A stretch of DNA of 64,000 nucleotides from Sulfurimonas sp. (GTDB lineage Bacteria; Campylobacterota; Campylobacteria; Campylobacterales; Sulfurimonadaceae): assembly GCF_019429335.1 (NCBI RefSeq), contig NZ_JAHYJB010000001.1, forward strand, positions 124,001 to 188,000. The letters run 5' to 3'. Shown piece after piece: positions 34,431-43,644 of this stretch. The translations under genes were made by a program, and so were the position numbers. Positions within the stretch are counted from its first letter, which is position 1. The number at the start of each line of letters is the position of its first letter. Below the pieces are notes generated by a model. It was given only the letters and a program-made list of their open reading frames with translations. It had not been told where the DNA came from and did not search any database.

Positions 34431-35009
34431 ATGCCGAGTCGTAAAAAACTTTTTTTAATTATCGGAGCGCCAGGCTCCGGTAAAACTACAGATGCAGAGT
34501 TAATCGCCAAACAAAACAGCAAGATAACACACTACTCCACAGGCGACATGCTTAGAGCGGAAGTTGCAAGCGGCAGCGAGCTTGGTTCTGAAATAAACAA
34601 CTACATATCAAAAGGGCTTATTGTTCCTATCAAAATAGCCATAGAGACAATTGTAAATGCCATCAAAAATGCTCCAACGGATATAATCATCATCGACGGA
34701 TATCCAAGAAGCATGGAACAGTTAAATGCTTTAGATGAATATCTACATGTAGATTCATCTCTCTATCTTGCAAGCGTTATAGAAGTGCATGTAAGTGAAG
34801 AAACCGCTCGTGACAGAGTTCTTGGTCGCGCTCGCGGAGCTGACGACAACACGGAAGTATTTGACAACCGTATGAAGGTTTACACAAAGCCTTTGGCTGA
34901 TATTCAAGCGTTTTATAGGGCTAAAAATCTTTTACATGTAATATCTGGCGAAGGAACTATTGAGACAATAGTTTTTGAGATGGAAAGTTTTATAAACTCT
35001 AAAATATAA
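34431..35009 (+). CDS. adk: Short (lidless) adenylate kinase
   Basis: 192 residues. P-loop GAPGSGKTT (about 12-20), [21 protein letters not shown] and [10 protein letters not shown] show a nucleoside monophosphate kinase with a short LID, as in Helicobacter and Campylobacter Adk. GAGG lies six bases before the ATG. It converts ATP + AMP to two ADP. A second, quite different adenylate kinase is encoded tail to tail only 21 bases away. This copy is probably the native enzyme of the lineage. Confidence 0.88.
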   Translation: MPSRKKLFLIIGAPGSGKTTDAELIAKQNSKITHYSTGDMLRAEVASGSELGSEINNYISKGLIVPIKIAIETIVNAIKNAPTDIIIIDGYPRSMEQLNALDEYLHVDSSLYLASVIEVHVSEETARDRVLGRARGADDNTEVFDNRMKVYTKPLADIQAFYRAKNLLHVISGEGTIETIVFEMESFINSKI

Positions 35010-35030
35010 TTGAACCCGACAAGGGCTCAA

Positions 35031-35032
<2 letters not shown>
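35008..35032. terminator. Bidirectional terminator-like hairpin between the two adk genes
   Basis: Arms AATTGAACCC (35008-35017) and GGGCTCAATT (35023-35032) enclose a GACAA loop. One pair mismatches in the plus transcript but is a G-U pair in the minus transcript. AT-rich sequence flanks both sides, with ATATTTTAG on the minus-strand exit. The stops of both genes touch the hairpin. Confidence 0.6.
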
Positions 35033-35732
<700 letters not shown>

Positions 35733-35798
35733 CTATAAACAAACCTACTCTGAAGCCTAAATTTCATAAAATACGTTTAATTAACTAGAGGAATACAA

Positions 35799-37043
35799 AT
35801 GCAATTTTCTAGACTTGGACTATCACCGCAGATTCAAAGCGCACTTAAAAAAAGCGGCTTTACAACGCCAACTCCTATTCAAGAAGAAGTTATCCCTCTT
35901 GTGTTAAAACATAACGACATTATGGCAATGGCGCAGACCGGAAGCGGTAAAAGTGCAAGCTTTGTACTGCCGATTTTGGAGCTTTGGTCTAAGAGTGTGG
36001 GTGAGGGAAAAGCAAAGATTAAAGCTCTTGTTTTGACTCCCACAAGGGAGCTTACGCTTCAAGTTGCAGATGCTTTTTGCACTTTTGGCGCAGGTTTGAG
36101 TAGAAAACCAAAAGTAGTAAGCATTATCGGCGGAGAGAGCATAGGCGAGCAGATTTACGCAATTCAGCAAGGGTGCGATATCTTGGTGGCGACCTCGGGA
36201 AGACTGCTTGATGTGCTTAGTAAAAAACAGACAAATCTTTCACACTTAGAGTTTTTTGTTCTGGATGAAGCGGACAAGATGCTAAATCTTGGCTTTTTTG
36301 AGGAGTTAAACGCCATCCTTGAAGTAATTCCGCAAAAACGTCAAAGTCTCCTATTCTCGGCGACCTATCCTCAAAAGATTTTGGATATTGCTTCAAAAAT
36401 CACACAAAATCCACTCCAAGTAACGCTAGAGCAAGAGGTGCCGACAGTCCAGAGTGTTCTCCAGCGCGCAATTTTAGTAAACCGAGAAAATCGCGGTCCG
36501 CTTCTAAGACACCTGCTCGATAGCGAAAAATTAGAGCAAGTTCTTGTATTTATGGTGAACAAAAGAGCCACGGACAACATAGCGGCTAAGTTTAAAAAGT
36601 ACGGCTACAAGGCTGAGTCTTTTCACGGTGATTTGCTTCAGAGTGAGCGCACACTTACGCTAGATGAGTTTAAGGCTAAAAAGATACGCATACTCTTCGC
36701 AACGGATATAGCAGCAAGAGGATTGGATATCAGTAATGTCTCATGCGTTATAAACTTTGACTTGCCACGCTCTCCGACTGACTATATCCACCGCATCGGA
36801 CGAACTGCAAGAGCCGGAAAATCAGGAATGGCTATATCGTTTATATCACATGAGGACAGAGCGCATTTTGATATCATTCAAAAGCGTTGTAAAACAAATC
36901 TGAGTATGGAGCAGATAGAGGGATTTGAAATAAGGGGAGAAGCTCCAATAAAACTAAAAGGACCTGAACCTGTCAAAGGCAAGGGAAAAAGTAAAAAAGA
37001 CAAAGCAAGAGAAAAAGCTCTAAAAGAGGCTAGCGGAGGGTAA
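35799..37043 (+). CDS. DEAD-box RNA helicase (RhlE-like)
   Basis: 414 residues with the full motif set: Q motif (FTTPTPIQEEVIP), motif I AQTGSGKS, Ia PTRELTLQV, Ib TSGRLLD, II DEAD, III SAT, V ATDIAARGLD and VI HRIGRTARAG. The C-terminal tail (about 375-414) is short and lysine-rich, which would bind RNA. Such helicases assist ribosome assembly and mRNA decay, often in cold. A GAGGAAT site precedes the ATG. Confidence 0.93.
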   Translation: MQFSRLGLSPQIQSALKKSGFTTPTPIQEEVIPLVLKHNDIMAMAQTGSGKSASFVLPILELWSKSVGEGKAKIKALVLTPTRELTLQVADAFCTFGAGLSRKPKVVSIIGGESIGEQIYAIQQGCDILVATSGRLLDVLSKKQTNLSHLEFFVLDEADKMLNLGFFEELNAILEVIPQKRQSLLFSATYPQKILDIASKITQNPLQVTLEQEVPTVQSVLQRAILVNRENRGPLLRHLLDSEKLEQVLVFMVNKRATDNIAAKFKKYGYKAESFHGDLLQSERTLTLDEFKAKKIRILFATDIAARGLDISNVSCVINFDLPRSPTDYIHRIGRTARAGKSGMAISFISHEDRAHFDIIQKRCKTNLSMEQIEGFEIRGEAPIKLKGPEPVKGKGKSKKDKAREKALKEASGG

Positions 37044-37045
37044 TT

Positions 37046-37073
37046 TTACATGTCAAACTAAATTGACATGTAA
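37046..37073. terminator. Perfect 11-bp inverted repeat between helicase and 95-aa gene
   Basis: TTACATGTCAA (37046-37056) and TTGACATGTAA (37063-37073) flank a six-base loop in the short gap between two converging genes. This location fits a shared terminator, but no strong T tract follows on either strand. The arms include the ACATGT palindrome that recurs through the window. Confidence 0.5.
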
Positions 37074-37084
37074 GAATTTAAAGA

Positions 37085-37372
37085 TTAATCCTCTTCAAAT
37101 CCGAAATCGTCTTCGTCGTCGCCCTTTTGAGCCTCTAAAATATCAGCTATCAACTCTTTGCACTCATCTTCATCGATATCGTTGTTTGCTATATCTTCTA
37201 AAACATCTTGAAGGTCTGCTTTAAACTCTCTAAGATCTTCAATCTCATCTTTTGCATCTATACTTGCCTCTTTGCTATCGGCAATCTCTTGAAAAATCTC
37301 ATCCAATCTCTCATCAATATCTGGAATAACGCTCTTCGTTATCAACTCTTGTAATTGTTGTGCATAAGACAT
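37085..37372 (-). CDS. Acidic coiled-coil protein, unknown function
   Basis: 95 residues from ATG 37372 (AAGG eight bases upstream; a GTG three codons earlier is less likely). It is strongly acidic, with heptad-like helices (ELITKSVIPDIDERLDEIFQ, then IEDLREFKADLQDVLEDI) and a final stretch of D and E. It is soluble, with no known domain. It may be a small scaffold or nucleic-acid mimic; that is speculation. Confidence 0.65.
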   Translation of the reverse strand: MSYAQQLQELITKSVIPDIDERLDEIFQEIADSKEASIDAKDEIEDLREFKADLQDVLEDIANNDIDEDECKELIADILEAQKGDDEDDFGFEED

Positions 37373-37470
37373 AAAAAACACCTTTTATAATTTAGTTCTG
37401 AAATTATACTCTATATAAGAGTATTCTAACAATCCCTAAACTATAATTGAGTAAAAAACAGAGGAACTCC

Positions 37471-38202
37471 ATGAATTTTTATGCTTGCATTATTGGCAGT
37501 GAAATACTAAACGGACGCAGAGAAGACAAACACTTTGACTTTTTAAAGAGTGAACTTCAAAAATATGGGCATGTGCTTTTTGCCTCATTTATCATCAAAG
37601 ACGATGAAAATCTTATTAAAAAAATCTACAAGCTTATAAAAGATGATAAGAGTGGTGTTATGTTCTCTTTTGGCGGCATAGGTGCGACTCCTGATGATTT
37701 GACAAGGGAAATTGCCGCGGAGGTATTTACCTCTAAACCTCTCGAGAGACATAAAATTTTTGAGCAAAACATCATAGAGAGATTTGGCGAAGAGGCATTT
37801 CCGCACAGAATCTACATGGCTGATTTACCGCAGAACTCTAAACTTCTATTTAATCCCATAAACAACATGCCAGGTTTTTCTCTAGAGGATAGATACTTTT
37901 TTACTCCCGGATTTCCGCAAATGTCTCATCCGATGATTAGCGACGTCATTAAGAAACTATTTAGCACGTCTGTACAAAAGTATAGATTCACCCTGCTCGC
38001 CCAGACAAGTGAAAATACGCTTATAAACATCATGAAACAGGTTCCGAGCGACATTGAGTTATCATCGCTGCCGATACTAAAAGACACGAAAGCCTCTGTT
38101 GAAATATCACTGTTTGGAGAAGATAAGTTACATGTAGAAAAATATTTTAAGCTCTTTTTGGATTATCTTGAGGATAAAAATATTAAATACAATTTAATTT
38201 AA
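37471..38202 (+). CDS. CinA N-terminal/MoaB-type molybdopterin-binding domain protein
   Basis: 243 residues from ATG 37471, chosen because AGAGGA lies five bases before it; an upstream TTG frame lacks a site. The N-terminal about 165 residues match the CinA/MoaB fold: IIGSEILNGRREDKH, FSFGGIGATPDDLTREIAAEVF, NMPGFSLEDRYFFTPGFPQM. The C-terminal amidase domain of full CinA is missing. Such stand-alone forms are common in Campylobacterota; the substrate (a nucleotide or pterin) is unknown. Confidence 0.82.
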   Translation: MNFYACIIGSEILNGRREDKHFDFLKSELQKYGHVLFASFIIKDDENLIKKIYKLIKDDKSGVMFSFGGIGATPDDLTREIAAEVFTSKPLERHKIFEQNIIERFGEEAFPHRIYMADLPQNSKLLFNPINNMPGFSLEDRYFFTPGFPQMSHPMISDVIKKLFSTSVQKYRFTLLAQTSENTLINIMKQVPSDIELSSLPILKDTKASVEISLFGEDKLHVEKYFKLFLDYLEDKNIKYNLI

Positions 38203-38252
38203 TTATAATATTGCCGATTTCGCTAAATAAGTAAAAATCAAGGAATTTTCTC

Positions 38253-38378
38253 ATGATGATTTGGTTAATAGCATTCTTACTGCTTAGCGTTGCCATATAT
38301 GTTATTTATCGTTTCTCTGTATCAAACAAAAAAGATAAAATTAGCAAGATTGATTATCACTACACATTTAAAATCTAA
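38253..38378 (+). CDS. 41-aa single-spanning membrane peptide
   Basis: A 41-residue frame with AAGGA eight bases before its ATG pair. It has one membrane helix (IWLIAFLLLSVAIYVIYRF) and a basic, hydrophilic tail (KKDKISK, DYHYTFKI). It lies between the CinA-type and DUF6166-HTH genes in the same direction, eight bases before the latter. No family recognised. Confidence 0.55.
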   Translation: MMIWLIAFLLLSVAIYVIYRFSVSNKKDKISKIDYHYTFKI

Positions 38379-38386
38379 GGTAAAAA

Positions 38387-39046
38387 ATGGCTCTCATTAG
38401 GAATAATCATGCCTTCAAGGGGCATAGAACGCTGCTTGGAACAAGGTATGTAACATACGGGGAACTTGAACTCCCGCTTAGATATGAACTATTTGCTCTC
38501 TCAAAGAGCGGCTTTGACTGGGGACATACAGGTGCAGGAGCTCAGCAACTTGCATTCTCAATGCTTTTTCAGCTGACCAACGAAGAGTTTGCTAAAAACA
38601 ACGCTTCTATTTTTACAACCGACATAGTTTCGAAATTCAATAACAGAGATTGGGTTATCACCGCCTCAGACGTTATGAAATGGGTCTCAAAAAACACCCA
38701 GTATAAAGTAGAAAAAGAGGAAGTAAAACAGCAAGAAAAGCCGGTAGAAACAGCGCTGGCAAAAGAGACAATAAATGATACATTGGTTTTAAAGTCTAAT
38801 ATAAGCCAAAAAAGAACCAAACCAAAAAGCAATGTAGTCAAAGATATATGTAACTCCCTTCAAATAACACAAAAAGAGCTTGCAAATATTTTAGAAGTTC
38901 CGGAGGGAACCGTTAGCAGCTGGGCTGTAAAAAATGAGATACCTAGACTTGGAAAAAAAGCTATCGAGTTTTATACGCAAAATCAAAAAAATCAACAAAT
39001 AATAGACAGCTACAAAAGCTTTGTAAAACTTCTGGATGTGCGTTAG
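38387..39046 (+). CDS. DUF6166 and XRE-type helix-turn-helix protein
   Basis: 219 residues in two parts. The first about 105 resemble DUF6166 (GHRTLLGTRYVTYGELELPLRYELF, FDWGHTGAGAQQLAFSML, then RDWVITASDVMKWV), a small domain common in accessory gene contexts. A charged linker leads to an XRE-like helix-turn-helix at about 150-195 (SLQITQKELANILEVPEGTVSSW). It may regulate transcription in response to something the first domain binds. It converges with the ankyrin gene. Confidence 0.78.
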   Translation: MALIRNNHAFKGHRTLLGTRYVTYGELELPLRYELFALSKSGFDWGHTGAGAQQLAFSMLFQLTNEEFAKNNASIFTTDIVSKFNNRDWVITASDVMKWVSKNTQYKVEKEEVKQQEKPVETALAKETINDTLVLKSNISQKRTKPKSNVVKDICNSLQITQKELANILEVPEGTVSSWAVKNEIPRLGKKAIEFYTQNQKNQQIIDSYKSFVKLLDVR

Positions 39047-39050
39047 ACAA

Positions 39051-39554
39051 CTATCTTGCGTAGCTCCTGTTTTTAGGGGTGTTTTCATCGTATTCAAGTA
39101 GCGCCAAAATACTCTTCTTGTTTGTTTTTCTTGCAAAATCCGTTACGCTGATTCCTTTTGAATCAACCGCATCTTTGTTAGCGCCATGCTCTAGAAGAAG
39201 TTTTACTATCTCGTTTCTTCCATAGCAAACAGCAGCCATAAGCGGAGTAAATCTGCTTCTTCTTTTTGTGCTATCGACATCTATGCCATGAGCGATAAGA
39301 TACTTTACAAAATCTATATTTCCATATGTGACAGCCATATCAAAAATGGTAACGCCCTCTTCGTCAAAATCATTAATATCTACACCGCTATCGACTAAAA
39401 ACATAATTAAATCAAAGTCGCATCTGTGCCTTAGAGCCGAAGCTAAAACAGACTCCCCCGTCTCATTTGCTTCGTTAATATCAGCACCCTCACTTAGGTA
39501 TTTTTTGATGCCCGTAATGTCATTTTTTTTAAAAAGTTCAATCCATCTATTCAT
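39051..39554 (-). CDS. Ankyrin-repeat protein
   Basis: 167 residues from ATG 39554; longer frames to 39641 would run into the divergent dapD start, so the shorter start is preferred, although its ribosome site is weak. Four ankyrin repeats are visible, for example GADINEANETGESVLASALR, VDINDFDEEGVTIFDMAV, TPLMAAVCYGRNEIVKLLLEHGA and KDAVDSKGISVTDFAR. There is no signal peptide, so it is probably a cytosolic protein-binding module. Confidence 0.87.
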   Translation of the reverse strand: MNRWIELFKKNDITGIKKYLSEGADINEANETGESVLASALRHRCDFDLIMFLVDSGVDINDFDEEGVTIFDMAVTYGNIDFVKYLIAHGIDVDSTKRRSRFTPLMAAVCYGRNEIVKLLLEHGANKDAVDSKGISVTDFARKTNKKSILALLEYDENTPKNRSYAR

Positions 39555-39630
39555 AACGACAGTATATACTAAATAGATATTAGTAATGTTTAAGTATAAT
39601 ACTTTCAATAAATTATTTAAGTGAGAATAT

Positions 39631-40827
39631 ATGGAAATCATTCAGACTACAGATGCTTTTAAGGCACTTATAGAAAACATAAAATCATCTACAAAGGGAT
39701 ATAGAGATCCTTTGGCATTTGGCATATGTCGTGTAGATATGGGACAGTTAAATCTTAGCAAAACTCTTCAGGCTACCTATCCGATAATCAACTGGAATGA
39801 AAACTTCGGCAGCGCGGCTATTTTTATAAAAGCACTTAGTGAACAGGGGATAGATGTAGACTTTAATGCCAGCGAAGCTGTTTATGATATTAATGCGGCT
39901 TTTTTGAAGAGCTGTTTAAATGCATTTACCCCTTATTCGGATGAGGCTTGTGGTGATGCACATAAAAATATTCAGGTAGTCTCTGCACTCTATAATCAAA
40001 TCATAACCAACGGCTCAAAAGACGGAGAGTTCAAAGTTACATTTATTTTTGCAGATGAGCCGCTAAAGAGTGTTGAAGCAACTTACCTAAAACTATATGC
40101 AATGTCACAGGCAAAAGTTGCAATAAGAAGCATTAATCTAAACGGCGCATTCGGCGCACTTCCAAACGTTGCTTGGTCAAACGGCAGACCAATCGAGCTT
40201 GACTACTTAAGAGAATTTGAGATTGAGCTAAAGCTCTCAAACGAATATCCGCATATTGATTTTGTAGATAAATTCCCAAGATTCCTACAGCACATTATTC
40301 CAGCAGACAACACACGCATACTTGATACTTCAAAAGTTAGATTCGGTGCGCAATTAGCAGCGGGAACAACCGTAATGCCAGGTGCGTCATATGTAAACTT
40401 TAATGCAGGAACTACGGGACCTGTTATGGTTGAGGGCAGAATTTCAAGCTCTGCGATAGTTGGAGCAGGCAGTGACGTCGGCGGCGGAGCTTCTATACTC
40501 GGTGTTTTAAGCGGAACTGACGGAAATCCTATAACTATCGGTAAGAATACGCTGCTTGGCGCAAACTCAACATGCGGAATCCCACTTGGTGATGGATGTA
40601 TTATTGATGGCGGGCTTGCAGTTCTTGCAGGCATAAAAGTACGCGTAAACGATGAAGAGATGGTTGAAATACAAGAAGTTAATCCAAATGTAAAACTTGA
40701 AAATATCATGAAAGCATCAGAGCTTGCAGGACTTAACGGACTGCACTTCAGACAAAACTCTCAAACAGGTCAATATGTGGTTCAGAGAAGTACGAGAGAA
40801 GTTAAGCTAAACGCAGACCTTCACTAG
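39631..40827 (+). CDS. dapD: 2,3,4,5-tetrahydropyridine-2,6-dicarboxylate N-succinyltransferase
   Basis: 398 residues, the long DapD form found in Campylobacterota. The C-terminal half is a left-handed beta-helix of hexapeptide repeats (GAQLAAGTTVMPGASYVNFNAGT, SSAIVGAGSDVGGGASILG, TLLGANSTCGIPLGDG). It makes N-succinyl-L-2-amino-6-oxopimelate in the succinylase branch of lysine and diaminopimelate synthesis. It is monocistronic. Confidence 0.95.
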   Translation: MEIIQTTDAFKALIENIKSSTKGYRDPLAFGICRVDMGQLNLSKTLQATYPIINWNENFGSAAIFIKALSEQGIDVDFNASEAVYDINAAFLKSCLNAFTPYSDEACGDAHKNIQVVSALYNQIITNGSKDGEFKVTFIFADEPLKSVEATYLKLYAMSQAKVAIRSINLNGAFGALPNVAWSNGRPIELDYLREFEIELKLSNEYPHIDFVDKFPRFLQHIIPADNTRILDTSKVRFGAQLAAGTTVMPGASYVNFNAGTTGPVMVEGRISSSAIVGAGSDVGGGASILGVLSGTDGNPITIGKNTLLGANSTCGIPLGDGCIIDGGLAVLAGIKVRVNDEEMVEIQEVNPNVKLENIMKASELAGLNGLHFRQNSQTGQYVVQRSTREVKLNADLH

Positions 40828-40865
40828 TGAGTAAAAATATTATATTTATTTTAGCTTAGTGGCAT

Positions 40866-40871
40866 TATAAT
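40866..40871 (+). promoter_or_regulatory. -10 box of the small flagellar gene
   Basis: TATAAT 29 bases before the ATG. A nearby TGGCAT lacks the matching TTGC of a sigma-54 promoter at the right distance, so a sigma-70-type start is more likely. Confidence 0.45.
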
Positions 40872-40900
40872 AGTTCCATTAAGCAGAAAAGGGGTCTACA

Positions 40901-41206
40901 ATGAACATATCAAACAATATCTCATCAATTCAAGCTCATCAGAGTATGATGAATACAAACGCGAACAATGTTGCAAACGTAAACAGTGATGGTTTCATTC
41001 CAAGAGATACGAGAATGGCGGCTAATGAGGGCGGTGTAAAAGCCAATACAAGAATGGCTGATAACAACGGCTCAACTAGAAGCCAGACAGATTTGGCAAA
41101 AGAGATATCGGATCAGATAATATTGCAAAATGCTACGGCTGTAAATGTTACGGCCATCAGAACCCAAGATGAGATGCTAGGCTCGCTTCTAGACACAAAA
41201 GCTTAA
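40901..41206 (+). CDS. Miniature flagellar rod/hook-family protein
   Basis: 101 residues that join the N-terminal and C-terminal helices of axial flagellar proteins with almost no middle domain. The start (NNISSIQAHQSMMNTNANNVANVNSDGF) is the flagellar rod/hook N-motif. The end (DLAKEISDQIILQNATAVNVTAIRTQDEMLGSLLD) is the matching C-terminal helix. It might be a rod or rod-adapter part. An AAAGGGG site precedes it. It stands apart from the flgG pair at 47-49 kb. Confidence 0.78.
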   Translation: MNISNNISSIQAHQSMMNTNANNVANVNSDGFIPRDTRMAANEGGVKANTRMADNNGSTRSQTDLAKEISDQIILQNATAVNVTAIRTQDEMLGSLLDTKA

Positions 41207-41215
41207 TGCAAAGCC

Positions 41216-42640
41216 TCACTGCTGTGTTAAAATATTCATACTTATTAAATTTCTAAGCAGCTCTCCGCTCTCATCGTAGTCTTTATGATTTCTTCCGAGC
41301 TTTAGTGTACTAAAGATAGGCTTTCCTATAATAACCCTGCCCTCCACTCCGTCTTTTTTGGTTTTTATGCCCCATGTGTTGTGAAATACAATAATCTCAT
41401 CATCGTATGTGCCGACATAAAGAACAATGTGTCCTTTTTTATAAAGGAGTGTTTCAAAAGGAACTGCTTTCTCTTTTATAACTTTTATCTTCTCGCTGTT
41501 GCTAAGTCTCTCAAGAGAGATAACCTTGCCGATTTTGCTCTGCTGATTTGAGTTTCTAGGCAGCCAGATACCAAAAGGAGCAAACATATCTCTAAGCATG
41601 GAGGAGCAGTCGCGCTGTTCGTACATTCCACCCCATCCGTAATTTGTTTTTGAAACCTCGTTTATAACTGCGGTTAAATTCACATCGTTTAGTTTCATAA
41701 TCTCTTTTGTTGCTATATCTTTTGATATTTTAGACCTTAGAAAAAGCGGTTTGGAGTTTTTGTAAGATGAAATAGCTAGAACAGTATATGCCTCTTCATC
41801 CTCGGATATAAGAGCGAATATCATCCCTATTTTTGATTTAAATAAAAATGTACCCTCTACATCATATATGGGCTCATTCTCCTTAACAATAGCTACCTGC
41901 CACGCCTTTTGCCAAGCTCTTACGTGTTCGTTTTCTAGCACTACAAATTCGCTTGTCTTAATCCATCCAGATGCAAAGTTGCTAAATATATATGCCCACT
42001 CTCTGTCTTTAGAGTAGTGAGAAATAAATATTGGACTATTGGCGTGCAGAGCACTATTTTGAAGATAGTCAAACGGAAAACCCTCTCCTGCGACAGAAGG
42101 GTCTCTTAAGAGCGGTCTTATTGTCGGAAACGACCTTACACTGCTCTCTTTTAGTGTCACTCCCCTTTCATTGACAGTAGCATACTCGTCAAAATTTGCA
42201 TTAAAGAGCATCTTCTCAAAAAAAGGCTGCTCCAGCAGCTGTAGATTTTCACCGTAGCTTTTACCGACGGTGTAGACATCAAACGGCCACTTTACAGCTT
42301 TTAAATCCTCTCTTGGTTTCTCTATATTCCAGATGCTAAAATGGTGCTCCTCAAATCTCTTTTGAATATCGTAAAGCTGAGAATTATTGGAGATATTTTT
42401 CGTAAAATATGCAGCATCCTGAGGTATGTTTTGCAAGTCGTCAATCTCGAATGCTCTTACAAGCTCTTGCTTTGGCATCTCTTCACAGCTGAGATTTTCA
42501 TCGATATTTATAAAAATATCTTTTTTCATCTTATGAACTGCTGTCCCAACTCCGCTCGAAGAACAGCCAACAAATAAAATTACCGATAAAACTATATATA
42601 TATATCTCAATTTAAAAAACCTTTTAATCAACGCTGCCAA
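41216..42640 (-). CDS. SH3/NlpC-P60 lipoprotein, putative peptidoglycan endopeptidase
   Basis: 474 residues: lipobox (LFVGC-S) at about 26, an N-terminal NlpC/P60-associated region with YWFDVYTVGKSYGE-like elements, SH3-type modules (RPLLRDPSVAGEGFPFDYLQ, FASGWIKTSEFV) and a C-terminal NlpC/P60 domain. The catalytic cysteine is in YGWGGMYEQRDCSSML and the histidine in KKGHIVLYVG. It likely cuts D-Glu-containing peptide stems from the outer-membrane side. It overlaps the S24-type regulator gene by 17 bases. Confidence 0.88.
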   Translation of the reverse strand: MAALIKRFFKLRYIYIVLSVILFVGCSSSGVGTAVHKMKKDIFINIDENLSCEEMPKQELVRAFEIDDLQNIPQDAAYFTKNISNNSQLYDIQKRFEEHHFSIWNIEKPREDLKAVKWPFDVYTVGKSYGENLQLLEQPFFEKMLFNANFDEYATVNERGVTLKESSVRSFPTIRPLLRDPSVAGEGFPFDYLQNSALHANSPIFISHYSKDREWAYIFSNFASGWIKTSEFVVLENEHVRAWQKAWQVAIVKENEPIYDVEGTFLFKSKIGMIFALISEDEEAYTVLAISSYKNSKPLFLRSKISKDIATKEIMKLNDVNLTAVINEVSKTNYGWGGMYEQRDCSSMLRDMFAPFGIWLPRNSNQQSKIGKVISLERLSNSEKIKVIKEKAVPFETLLYKKGHIVLYVGTYDDEIIVFHNTWGIKTKKDGVEGRVIIGKPIFSTLKLGRNHKDYDESGELLRNLISMNILTQQ

Positions 42641-43283
42641 ATCTGCTTACAACCCTTCCTATCACCTCTATTTCATTGGGATTTAAGGTTTGGGTTGCGT
42701 AGATTGGATTATCAGATATTACGTCTATTTTACCGTCTATTCTCTTTTGAACTCTTTTAATAAATAGCCCTGCCTCTGTTCTTATAGTAAAAACGCCTCC
42801 TCTTATAAGGTCTGTTTTTACCCTATTTATAAAAACTATGTCATTGTAGCTAAAAGTAGGCTCCATGGAGTCGCCTGAGACATTTATCGCCTCTATGTTT
42901 TTTAACTCTCTCTCGCCGCCAAGCAGCATAGCAAACTCATGCGGAATCTCTATGCCCTGCACTTCTTCCTCATCAGAGTCAGCTCCGCCGCCTGCCGAAG
43001 CGTTGATTTTGCTGAAGTATTTGACCATAAAAAATCTATTTGTAGCTTCTATAAGGCTCTCAGGCGATTGCCCATAAAGCAGCCAGTTAATAGATATAGA
43101 TTTTGTTGCGCAAAAATCTAAAAGTTCTCCGAAAGGAATTTTGTTTCTTTTTTTCATAGTGGCAAAATTCATCTGACTTACACCCAAAATATCAGCAACA
43201 TCTTTGTCAAAAATCTTTCTACCGTTATACTCTGTAGAGACAATGTTTTTTATCTCTTCTACTATTTCAAGAAAATTTTTCAT
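42624..43283 (-). CDS. Repressor with CI-type helix-turn-helix and S24 peptidase domain
   Basis: 219 residues. The N-terminal about 75 form a CI-repressor-like helix-turn-helix (DKDVADILGVSQMNFATMKKRNKIP, INWLLYGQSP). The C-terminal domain is LexA/CI type, with serine in NVSGDSMEPTFSYND and lysine in GLFIKRVQK, so the Ser-Lys dyad is intact. An Ala-Gly bond in ASAGGG upstream could be the self-cleavage site. It is likely a transcription repressor, possibly inactivated by cleavage. The candidate operator lies in its upstream gap. Confidence 0.85.
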   Translation of the reverse strand: MKNFLEIVEEIKNIVSTEYNGRKIFDKDVADILGVSQMNFATMKKRNKIPFGELLDFCATKSISINWLLYGQSPESLIEATNRFFMVKYFSKINASAGGGADSDEEEVQGIEIPHEFAMLLGGERELKNIEAINVSGDSMEPTFSYNDIVFINRVKTDLIRGGVFTIRTEAGLFIKRVQKRIDGKIDVISDNPIYATQTLNPNEIEVIGRVVSRFGSVD

Positions 43284-43329
43284 ACTTTCCCCTAAATATC
43301 TCTCATATTTGAAAGATTATAATATATTT

Positions 43330-43365
43330 TTGCAATTTAGTCAAAGTTTATATGACAAAATGCAA
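43330..43365. promoter_or_regulatory. Imperfect dyad upstream of the S24 repressor
   Basis: TTGCAATTTAGTCA (43330-43343) and TGACAAAATGCAA (43353-43365) form an inverted repeat with one inserted base. It sits about 47 bases from the repressor start, beside a TATAAT-like sequence. It is a good candidate binding site for autoregulation; binding is inferred. Confidence 0.45.
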
Positions 43366-43426
43366 TATTTTCTATCTTTGATTGAAAAAATTTGTACTAT
43401 TTGAAAATTAACGAAAAGGATTTGGA

Positions 43427-43510
43427 GTGAAAATTATTGTAAAAAACGTAGAAACTTTGCTTGAAAAATTTGAAAATTCTCTAGAGAAGCTGGCTGATAT
43501 TCTCTTTTAG
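43427..43510 (+). CDS. Possible 27-aa peptide
   Basis: A GTG-started frame with AAAGGA seven bases upstream encodes a single amphipathic helix (VETLLEKFENSLEKLADIL). It lies between the S24 repressor and the 45-aa membrane gene. It is too short for confidence and may be chance. Confidence 0.3.
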   Translation: MKIIVKNVETLLEKFENSLEKLADILF

Positions 43511-43644
43511 AAACTATCATCCATATTTTTGGCTTTTTTCTCATCGGCTTCTCTATGTGCCGACTTTGTTTTGTGGTATCCGCCAAATATAAAGACCATA
43601 AAAATCAGAAATAAAATCATCATTGCTATATCTAAAAGAGTCAC
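43507..43644 (-). CDS. 45-aa membrane peptide coupled to trmL
   Basis: A 45-residue frame starting GTG at 43644, which overlaps the trmL stop (GTGA) and has AAGGAG five bases upstream. One membrane helix (LLDIAMMILFLIFMVFIF) is followed by a charged tail (HKTKSAHREADEKKAK). The strong site and coupling support a real gene. Function unknown; a membrane-anchored partner is possible. Confidence 0.6.
   Translation of the reverse strand: MTLLDIAMMILFLIFMVFIFGGYHKTKSAHREADEKKAKNMDDSF

Noticed and set aside
40203..40709. Minus-strand 168-residue frame inside dapD
   Set aside because: It is the antisense of the hexapeptide-repeat region; repeats keep the reverse frame open.
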